A stretch of DNA of 20,169 nucleotides from Nemertoderma westbladi (lineage: Eukaryota; Xenacoelomorpha; Nemertodermatida; Nemertodermatidae). A model generated the notes under the pieces. That model was given only the letters and a program-made list of their open reading frames with translations. It was not told where the DNA came from and searched no databases. The translations under genes and the position numbers were made by a program. The stretch is taken from NCBI GenBank assembly GCA_032718475.1, contig JAUCBJ010005819.1, positions 1 through 20,169 of the forward strand, in the 5' to 3' direction. Positions 7,914 to 15,540 of the stretch are shown piece after piece (positions within the stretch are counted from its first letter, which is position 1; each line of letters begins with the position of its first letter).

Positions 7914-10900
7914 ATGTCTATTAATTCTGATGGCTGTATAATTTTCTTTGTTAATGGAGAAAGGCATGAAATTCCTGCTTCCACGCTTCTTTTGGCACCC
8001 CGGGTGAATCTCCTTCACTATCTACGCAATGATTTGGGGCTAAAAGGTTGTAAACCTGCATGTGAGACAGGGGGGTGCGGTGCTTGCAATGTCACTGTAT
8101 CAAAATTTAATGGAACACTAAACATTGTGGAACACAAAGTAGTTGCTGCATGTTTATTTCCACTGGTGCGATGTCATCTCGCTGATGTTACTACAATCGA
8201 AGGGTTAGGCAATTCAAAACATCCACATGTCCTCCAACAACGACTGGCAACTACCCACGGTACTCAGTGTGGTTATTGCAGCCCCGGCATGATTATGTCC
8301 ATGTACAGTTTACTGCGGGAGAATCCAAACCCAACTACTTTGGATATAGAAGATACTCTGAAGGGAAATCTGTGCCGGTGTACTGGGTACCGACCTATTA
8401 TTGAAGCGTTTCAATCATTTACAGACCAAGAAGAAGAATGCAAGGAATCTCCATTGAATGATTATAAGAATTACATGAAATATTCAGATTCCTCAAACCC
8501 AACTTTTCCTGATGAACTTATTGAGTTGACAAGGGTCCAGGGTGATGTTGAATTGGAAGGATGTGGTCGTCAGTTATTCTTGCCTATTTCTCTTGACTCC
8601 CTCATTGTTTGTAAAGCAACTCACCCAAGTGCTACCCTCTATGGCGGAAAGATAACTCCAATTCCAAGTTTGCATGAAACCCAAATAAGTATTATTACCG
8701 AAAACGTGGGAGATCTTCATGAAGTAAAGTATCAAGAAGATGGTATAAATATTGGATCTGCAGTGACTATTTCCCAGCTAAGGATGCATTTGTTAAGGGA
8801 AGACATAAATGAAGCCCATCCTGTACTGTGCAAGTCTTTACTGCAGGCTTGTCAAGCAATTCTCAAGCATATAAGAGACATGGGGACTGTCATTGGTAAT
8901 ATATTATGCCCTGACATTTCCAACTCTGATTTTGTTCCTTTGCTTGTCGCTTGTTCTGCGTTATTGAATGTAATCAATTGTGAAACAAAGTCATCCAAAA
9001 TAATCCCTATTAATTCATCCTTTTATAATAGACCTACTGTCACCACTGGTAATATATTGAATGACATGGACCTTGTTGTCAGCTTATTCATACCGAGATG
9101 TGTGAGTGATACAAACCTATTTACGTATCGTATGTGGCCCAAACCTGTCACCATCAAATTTTCACGCATATCCTGTGGAATAAAATTGGTGTGTGACAAT
9201 AATAATATTGTAAAAGATCTTATTATGGTGTTCGGTGGTGTAAAAGGTGGGTTTCTTGTTGCCCATAAAGCTGCTTCTGTAGCAATAGGGACAAAGTGGA
9301 ATGAACATGTTTGGAGGGCTATTATTGCTGAGCTGCACATTGAGTTTAAGGATGTAATTTCTGAATACCAACTATATCTCACTGTTGGGTTATTTCAAAG
9401 GTTTGTTGAATATTGTGATAATGGTTGCCAATATTACAATCTCCCTCCAATGAAGAAATCGCTCCAAACTATTGGTGATTGGCACAAGGATTCAAAGTAC
9501 ATTGGAAAGCCAGTAATTCATCATGCTGCTGTTACTCATTGTACTGGCGAATCCGTTTATGTTGGAGATATTTCTGAATTCGGCAATGAATTACATTGCG
9601 CTTTTGTTACAAGTACCAAGGCACATGCCAAGATTCTCTCAGTGAATGTGGCGTCAGCGAGAGCTTTAGAAGGCTTTGTATCGTATTATGACTACACTGA
9701 TGTTCCGGGAGAAAATGATTTTGATGATCATACTGCTTTTGCTAAGGATTGTGTTAATTTTGTGGGACAAATCATTGGTGTTGTTGTTGGTACGACTGTA
9801 ACAGCTGCAAGGAAAGCGGCAATGTCAATAGAGGTACAATATGAAGAGCTTGATGCGATAACAACCATGGAAGAGGCCATTAAAAAGGAATCTTTCTTCG
9901 AAACACCCACCATCCACACTGTTGGAAATGTAGGTGAATCATTCAAGCATTGCGACCATGTTATTGAGGGTGAACTCAAAGTGCATGCGCAGTGTCATGT
10001 GTACATGGAGAATGTCGGTTGTATTTGTGTTCCTTCTGGTGAGAATGATGAATTAGTTCTCTATACAACGACGCAGGACTCATCCTCAACACAGAGGTTT
10101 GTTTCTGACTTGTTGGGAATATCACGAAATAAGGTTGTTGTCAAAATAAAGAGGATCGGTGGAGGTTTTGGGGGTAAAGAACTGAAACCACTACCTGCGG
10201 TGGGCTCAGCAGCATTGGCTGCTTACAAATTAAACCGAGCTGTTCGATGTATCTTTACGAGAGACGACGATTTTTTGATGGTTGGTTACCGGACGCCGCT
10301 ACTTTGTAGGTACAAAGTTGGCTGCACCTCAGATGGACGCATTCTCTGTGTAGATGCGAAGGTTTATGCCGATTGCGGTTTTAAATGCAACATTAATCTT
10401 GGCCTCCTTGAGTATATGTATAATTTCTTGGGCAACGTATTTTGTATTCCAAACAGCGTTTTTGAATTGCAGGTTTGCAAAACAAATTGGCCCCAAAATG
10501 TCGCGATGCGCGGTGTTTCACTGATTGGCGGCGCATGGTTTGTAGATAATTGGATTCATGACATAGCTATCAAGTGTAACTTACCATTTGAGCAAGTAAA
10601 GTCTGCAAATTTCTATACATTGGGTGATGTTATGCCATTTATCGAGGGAGGAAAAATAGTTGAAGAATTAAATGCTCAACTTTGTTGGGAACGCTGTTTG
10701 AAAATTAGTAACTTTTATGACCGTCAAAAAGAAGTGGCTGAGTTTAATTCAAAGAACAAATACACCAAACGCGGAATCTATATAATGGTGAAGTCATTTG
10801 GGGTAACTATGGCAGCTCCGTCATTTCTGGTCCCTTTATGTCAATCTAGTTCACTGGTCTGCATCTACACTGACGGATCTGTCAGTGTCAATCACCACGG

Positions 10901-11744
10901 CGTCGAGATGGGTCAAGGTCTCCACACTAAGATGATTCAGCTAGTCTGCGACACGCTGGGGGTCGACCAAAAGTTGGTTCGAATTACAGATACCTCCACG
11001 GATAAAGTACCAAACTCCACCACAACAGGCGGTAGTTTTGGTACAGATTTGGCTGGAGAGGCTTTATTACATGCGTGCATGACGTTGAATGAAAGGTTGA
11101 AACCGTTCAAGGAGGGGAACCCTGCTGGGTGCTGGAAGACATGGATTGAAGCTGCTTACACGGCTCGGGTCTGTCTGTCTGCAGTCGGTTACTTCCCCAA
11201 TACAAATGATCCGGGTAAGCTAGTTGACCACTTTACGTCAGGGGCTGCTTGTTGTGAAGTAGAAGTGGATTGCCTCACAGGGGAATTTAGATTTCTTGTT
11301 GCCGATATTGTGATGGATGTTGGACACAGTATCAATCCGGCTATAGATGTAGGTCAAGTGGAAGGAGGGTTCGTACAAGGATTGGGGTTGCACACCTGCG
11401 AAGAAATCTGGGGGACATTGGAAGGGGATAAATTGACGCGATCTTTAAGCGATTATAAGATTCCGACTGTAGTCGATGTACCTCGTGAATTCAATGTCCA
11501 TTTGCTGGAGGATGGGTCGGTTAAACGAGCTGGGTTTCTATCAGCGCGGGGAATAGGGGAACCGGCTGTCCTACTGGGCTCCTGTGTCTTCTTCGCGATT
11601 AAGGAAGCTATTGCCGCTTATAGGGGTTCCAGGGAAATATTTCGGCTTGATAGTCCCGCCAGCTGCGAACGCATCAAACTTGCTTGTGAGGGGGTTTTTT
11701 CGCCTCATTTAAAACACGCTTCTAATTGTGCTATCAATATTTAA
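7914..11744 (+). CDS. xanthine dehydrogenase/aldehyde oxidase family molybdo-flavoprotein, divergent, single-exon coding region
   Basis: This 1276-residue frame is collinear with animal XDH/AOX (usual length ~1330), enzymes that hydroxylate purines or aldehydes at a Mo cofactor and pass electrons through two [2Fe-2S] clusters to FAD. Seen: plant-type cluster C50, C55, C58, C80; second cluster C119, C122, C154, C156; Mo domain with Q721, GGGFGGKE (749-756, E756 = bovine E802), R866 (= R912), EMGQG (998-1002) and catalytic E1216 (= E1261). Odd: bovine R880 is Y834, as in some AOX; F914 is V868; F1009-T1010 is M966-A967; AFRGFGG is AMRGVSL. The FAD loop GNTEIG is replaced by GKITPI and the SxGGNI loop by TVIGNI; the GYRK stretch of NAD-using XDH is absent. 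The ATG has G at -3. Neither XDH nor AOX can be assigned. No internal stop in 3.8 kb argues for selection. Confidence 0.93.
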   Translation: MSINSDGCIIFFVNGERHEIPASTLLLAPRVNLLHYLRNDLGLKGCKPACETGGCGACNVTVSKFNGTLNIVEHKVVAACLFPLVRCHLADVTTIEGLGNSKHPHVLQQRLATTHGTQCGYCSPGMIMSMYSLLRENPNPTTLDIEDTLKGNLCRCTGYRPIIEAFQSFTDQEEECKESPLNDYKNYMKYSDSSNPTFPDELIELTRVQGDVELEGCGRQLFLPISLDSLIVCKATHPSATLYGGKITPIPSLHETQISIITENVGDLHEVKYQEDGINIGSAVTISQLRMHLLREDINEAHPVLCKSLLQACQAILKHIRDMGTVIGNILCPDISNSDFVPLLVACSALLNVINCETKSSKIIPINSSFYNRPTVTTGNILNDMDLVVSLFIPRCVSDTNLFTYRMWPKPVTIKFSRISCGIKLVCDNNNIVKDLIMVFGGVKGGFLVAHKAASVAIGTKWNEHVWRAIIAELHIEFKDVISEYQLYLTVGLFQRFVEYCDNGCQYYNLPPMKKSLQTIGDWHKDSKYIGKPVIHHAAVTHCTGESVYVGDISEFGNELHCAFVTSTKAHAKILSVNVASARALEGFVSYYDYTDVPGENDFDDHTAFAKDCVNFVGQIIGVVVGTTVTAARKAAMSIEVQYEELDAITTMEEAIKKESFFETPTIHTVGNVGESFKHCDHVIEGELKVHAQCHVYMENVGCICVPSGENDELVLYTTTQDSSSTQRFVSDLLGISRNKVVVKIKRIGGGFGGKELKPLPAVGSAALAAYKLNRAVRCIFTRDDDFLMVGYRTPLLCRYKVGCTSDGRILCVDAKVYADCGFKCNINLGLLEYMYNFLGNVFCIPNSVFELQVCKTNWPQNVAMRGVSLIGGAWFVDNWIHDIAIKCNLPFEQVKSANFYTLGDVMPFIEGGKIVEELNAQLCWERCLKISNFYDRQKEVAEFNSKNKYTKRGIYIMVKSFGVTMAAPSFLVPLCQSSSLVCIYTDGSVSVNHHGVEMGQGLHTKMIQLVCDTLGVDQKLVRITDTSTDKVPNSTTTGGSFGTDLAGEALLHACMTLNERLKPFKEGNPAGCWKTWIEAAYTARVCLSAVGYFPNTNDPGKLVDHFTSGAACCEVEVDCLTGEFRFLVADIVMDVGHSINPAIDVGQVEGGFVQGLGLHTCEEIWGTLEGDKLTRSLSDYKIPTVVDVPREFNVHLLEDGSVKRAGFLSARGIGEPAVLLGSCVFFAIKEAIAAYRGSREIFRLDSPASCERIKLACEGVFSPHLKHASNCAINI

Positions 11745-11797
11745 TCGTGTCTTTGTTTGATAATTGGTATTATATAATTTATATTTCAATACTCTGT

Positions 11798-11871
11798 AGC
11801 GTTTTGTTTTTTGGTTATAGCGTTGCGGAAACAATTACAGCGTTTTGTTTTTTGGTTATAACGTCGCGGAG
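11798..11871 (+). repeat. 41-bp tandem duplication in the 3' flank
   Basis: AGCGTTTTGTTTTTTGGTTAT followed by A(G/A)CGT(T/C)GCGGA occurs at 11798 and again at 11839, 41 bp apart. It lies directly downstream of the XDH-like stop, within its probable 3' untranslated region. Confidence 0.85.
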
Positions 11872-11991
11872 CTCGGTGACAGCGCTGTCAAAGTGTGTTA
11901 AAAATCCAATACAAAACCACCGTGGTGTCTTCTTATCTGTAAACCGGGCTTTAGGAGATTATTATATTAGATATATGTATTCAACAAAGAT

Positions 11992-11997
11992 AATAAA
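11992..11997 (+). terminator. candidate polyadenylation signal AATAAA
   Basis: A canonical AATAAA lies about 250 bp after the stop of the XDH-like gene, followed within 40 bp by T-rich sequence. This position suits a 3' end for that transcript. In AT-rich DNA such a hexamer is also expected by chance. Confidence 0.45.
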
Positions 11998-11999
11998 AG

Positions 12000-12435
12000 T
12001 AGTGTTATTAAATTCCGTTTCTTCTGTTATTATGTTCTCATTATGCTTTATTACACCATTTTCTGGAATTTAGTGTTGGTAATTAAGTGTCACTGATCCC
12101 CAAAAAAAAGAAGCAAACTTTTACATTATGCATGAAATTTGAAACAGTGATAGTTTGACCTAACTATAATTTATAACTTAGAGTGAGCCTAATTATTTAT
12201 TGCATGGTAAATAATGTAGAACATTATTTACACTATAGGCCTTACTCAGATATATTTTATTTACCGAGCGTGAGATTCACCGCTAGGTAGCGTGGACCAT
12301 GTACCGGTATTATATCAGACTTGAAAAAAATGTAGCCTATTTAATTAATAATTTGCTATGTGTAAAACTAATACAGTATTGCCTTTAAAAACAGTCAGCG
12401 AGAGAGCTTAATCAATATGTTATTGTTAGCGGTGA
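12000..12435. other. AT-rich intergenic stretch, nothing recognised
   Basis: No gene. CCGCTAGGTAGCG at about 12280 resembles the core of the ~150-bp repeat, and a GTACCGGTA word follows at about 12301. Confidence 0.5.
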
Positions 12436-12465
12436 TTTTTTTTTTTTTTTGGGGGGGGGGGGGGG
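12436..12465. repeat. T15-G15 homopolymer junction
   Basis: Fifteen T are followed directly by fifteen G. The strand asymmetry is extreme, and the tract is a likely site of length polymorphism or assembly error. Confidence 0.9.
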
Positions 12466-13060
12466 CTGGGTAATCGTGTTGTGCGATGCGTTTCTCGAAG
12501 AAACTAGGATTATGAGATGGTAAGCAAGAATTCTAATTATCATAAATAATTAATTTAATACTGTGTCTTTTCAACATCAGGGTATACTGTACGATTCAAT
12601 CAAATAAATAAAGAAGTAAAATTAGGTGTAAACAAATGAAAAATACTACTTTACAAATACATAAAAAAAAATACATATACTACACTTTATATGTAATACA
12701 AAATCAATTATACAAAATATTGATTTTGCGACGCGCCAGTATCGGTATCGCGAGCAGAAGCCATTTATGGAGTCCCCCCCAAGCCGTACCGGTGGTTGTG
12801 CAGTGCAGTAAGTACGGTGGCTAATTGTGGCCAATTTCGTTAATTTTTAAAATGGGAAATATAAAAAGAAATTAATGAAATATAATTCATTCCAAAAAAA
12901 TTTATGAAATATAATTCAATCAGAAAAAAATTTAGCCATTTCGTATTATTGTTTTAAAATCCTTTTTCCATGATTACGTGTGTTAAATCGAATTCAGATT
13001 ACATTTCAACTTAAAGAAATGCAGCGATCTCCGCTTCGTCAATAATTTTGGTTTCGAAAT
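12466..13060. other. AT-rich intergenic stretch, nothing recognised
   Basis: No credible gene. A repeated ATTTATGAAATATAATTCA-type word lies near 12870-12930. The segment 12930-12975 resembles 2340-2385 at the end of the ~150-bp repeat array. Opposing short frames at 12636-12834 have no recognisable product. Confidence 0.5.
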
Positions 13061-13064
13061 GGAA

Positions 13065-13230
13065 CCAACGATATAAGTAAATCAAGTTGGAGCTTAAACG
13101 GATTAAAATCAAGGAAACGATGTAAGGTTTTAATTTTCAGACATTTCGTGTACAGACTGGAAATCTGCAGACCGATTACCGACCCCATAAAGACACAGAA
13201 TGTGTTCTAGCACATATCTGACAAGTTTGA
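13065..13230 (-). repeat. inverted copy of the ~150-bp repeat
   Basis: In reverse complement it reads CAGATATGTGCTAGAACACA, a GTAATCGGTC-type block, CTGCAGATTTCCAG, CGAAATGTCTGAAAATTAA, then a CCTTGATTTTAATCCGTTTA block. This is the same order as 1910-2065. The CTCF-like core is lost here (TGTACACGAAATG replaces CGCTAGAGGGCGAAATG). Confidence 0.75.
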
Positions 13231-13551
13231 ACGGGTAAAAGAGAATAAAAGATCTTGCACGGTGAAATAATAAAAATAGGTGAAATGAGATAAAATAGGA
13301 CAAAACGCTCTGGTTCATAGAAGATATGGTCAAACAGTTTGAAAAGGCTCTATCGAACTGCTGAGTGGTCAGTTAGAGATCCTCGGGAAGACCATCAGAC
13401 TGGGCAGGGTCGGATGGTTCCAATGATGTAGGCCTATTGCCGATCGAGTATGGCAATGAGGAAGCGAAGCGATAGGAGGAACTGGTGTGAACTTGGCTCC
13501 TGAGTGGCAGAGTGAAGGCGAATTGCAATCCCTTATTGGCTACCAATTAAA
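13231..13551. other. noncoding stretch, nothing recognised
   Basis: No gene. It includes one TAGGCCTA word near 13431. A less AT-rich block at 13370-13530 has no recognisable identity. Confidence 0.5.
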
Positions 13552-14134
13552 GTCATCCCAAAATTGATGAAATTTGACCAAAAATAATTATATTACACCA
13601 AATCATATAATGTGACCCCAAAAAAATTATTCAACACCAAATAAAATAAAGTCACCCAAAATAAAATTATTCAAACACCAAAAACAATTATTCAACACCA
13701 AAACCAATTATTCAACACCAAAACCAATTATTCAACACCAAAACCAATTATTCAATACCAAAATAAATAAATGCTCCCCAAAACCAATTATTCTCACCAA
13801 AATAAATGACAAAACCCCCAAAATAAATACATTTTCCCCCAAAATAATTACAATTTTTTTTGGTTGACAAGTAATTATTTTTGGGGGATGAATAATTGTT
13901 TTTGGGGAATCAATAATTGTTTTTGGGGAATCAATAATTGTTTTTGGGGAATCAATAATTTTTTTGGGGGAATCAATAATTGTTTTTGGGGTATGAATAA
14001 TTGTTTTTGGGGGAAGAATAATTGTTTTTGATGATATGGATATTCAAAATTGGGGGATGTGAATTGGTGCTACAAAAAATTATATTTGGTGCTAAATAAT
14101 TTATTTTGGTGTTAAATCATCTAATTTGGGGTGG
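13552..14134. repeat. large foldback element made of ~20-bp tandem repeats
   Basis: The left arm repeats CACCAAAACCAATTATTCAA (20-bp period, several near-identical copies around 13670-13760). The right arm repeats the complementary type, TTTTTGGGGAATCAATAATTG (21-bp period, around 13895-14010). The switch lies near 13855-13870. Outer, more diverged units also pair: ATCCCAAAATTGATGA on the left against the reverse complement of TCATCTAATTTGGGGT on the right. The whole ~580 bp is therefore a hairpin with iterated arms, like foldback transposons. No target duplication was identified. Confidence 0.8.
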
Positions 14135-14176
14135 CATTGAATTAGTAGTGGCGTTAATTATTGTAGTAACGGCAAT

Positions 14177-14229
14177 CAGGCCCGTATCGTGCGGGGGGGC
14201 TTTGGGGGCACTGCCCCCCCAGAGAAGTC

Positions 14230-14260
<31 letters not shown>
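14177..14260 (+). mobile_element. possible transposon end with G-rich/C-rich hairpin and poly(C) tract
   Basis: CAGGCCCGTATCGTGCGGGG opens a G-rich segment that pairs with the nearby CACTGCCCCCC, followed by a run of about 25 C (14236-14260). Many DNA transposons and MITEs start with CAG-type termini, but no matching second end was found in the window, so the assignment is weak. Confidence 0.3.
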
Positions 14261-14264
14261 AGCC

Positions 14265-14766
14265 AGACATGTATTGTTCACTCGTCTTGTTCACAATTAA
14301 TTAATAATAATATTGTTGGTAATCAATATTATTGGATTCACATACTCCTGCCCATTGACCTGGCCTGACTCCCCACCGTTCCATTTGGTCCAATTCTATA
14401 ATACTACATGACATTAATATACCTACCTACCTGTAATTACTAAAAATACTCAAAAGCTCTAGGTTATCTCATTGGCTACCAGGGTGGAGGGGTTGTTTGT
14501 TGTTGACCCATTGTTTATTTGCTTGTAGTTTGGGAGCCAGCGTGCAGCTAAAAGGCTTGGCGCTGAGGGTTGCTTGCGCTGGTATCCATAGCTATAATTT
14601 GTTGTAACTTAACCTTAACCATATTATACCTGAAGTGGGTCCTTCGCGCTGCACGTGATTTAAACTTATTTAAATGTAATCTTGAAAGAAAAATAAGCAA
14701 AATCTAAGCAGATGCCCTTGATCACTTTACACCAGCCTAGAGGCAGGCTTGAAAACTGCAGTCGAT
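14265..14766. other. noncoding stretch, nothing recognised
   Basis: An imperfect AT-rich inverted repeat (AATAATATTGTTGG/CCAATAATATT-like) lies at 14300-14335. No coding region or structured element was recognised in the rest. Confidence 0.5.
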
Positions 14767-14881
14767 TTAACCCTTGTGCTCGCTTTGAGGTCATTTTTGA
14801 CCCATCGAAGATTTAAACTTACACAATTTTATCACACATTGATATTTTATCTCGAAATTTTGTGACATTTATTATTTTATA

Positions 14882-14941
14882 TATCGTCCCTATTAAAACA
14901 TAAGGCCCTAACTCAAAAAATCATGTTTTGAGAAAATCGAC
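14882..14941 (+). repeat. left terminal inverted repeat of the inner transposon
   Basis: CGTCCCTATTAAAACATAAG, then GCCCTAACTCA and ATCATGTTTTGAGAAAATCGA match the right end in reverse complement almost perfectly. Divergence begins right after CGAC. Confidence 0.85.
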
Positions 14942-15540
14942 TTTTTTTACTATAAATTCATGGATCCTTGTAAGGCGCTGAAAATGCGATTTTTAGGCAA
15001 AAGGAATACAAGGAATTTGATTTTGCTATTAAAATCTGTCCGAAATGGACATTTGGAATGGAAATTTTAAAAAATATTAGTTAGGGCGTTTTGAAAAAAC
15101 CAACTTTGGCAGATGTGTGTCAATTCAAAACGCCCTAACATTTCGCTGCACTGTATATATGTATTAAAGAGTGGAAAATACAGCGCGTTTTTGGTATATT
15201 GAAAAAACTTTCTCATGTCGTGTGTCTGTGTGTGTTTGGAACTGTCAATCACACTGCAGGAAATGTCTTGCAGCAGCCTTTATGTCTTGCCATTATTGAA
15301 AATTTTCGATTTCAATGCAACGTCACTCAAGTATTGATTTAACATCGATATGAATAAAAAACAACAAAGTATAAAGTAGAGTAGAGTACAGAGGAAAGAA
15401 CAAGAAAGAAACCGTTGATATTCATTAGTCCAAACTCGGATCTCCGCTATAACAATCTACTGTACTCCAGTCTATGAGAGATAAATGTTTAAGTTAGTCA
15501 CCGTTTCATTCCTCATCTATGACCTCCTCGTCGGTTTCAT

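Noticed and set aside
9023-9979. Minus-strand open frames inside the XDH-like gene
   Set aside because: They are shadows of the well-supported plus-strand coding region.
7914-11744. Assigning the gene symbol XDH or AOX
   Set aside because: E756 is XDH-like, Tyr834 and the missing GYRK stretch are AOX-like, and the clamp residues fit neither.
13552-14134. Telomere-like array based on TTTTGGGG
   Set aside because: The G4T4 words are separated by AATCAATAATTG-type linkers and face an inverted C-rich arm, so this is a foldback, not a telomere.
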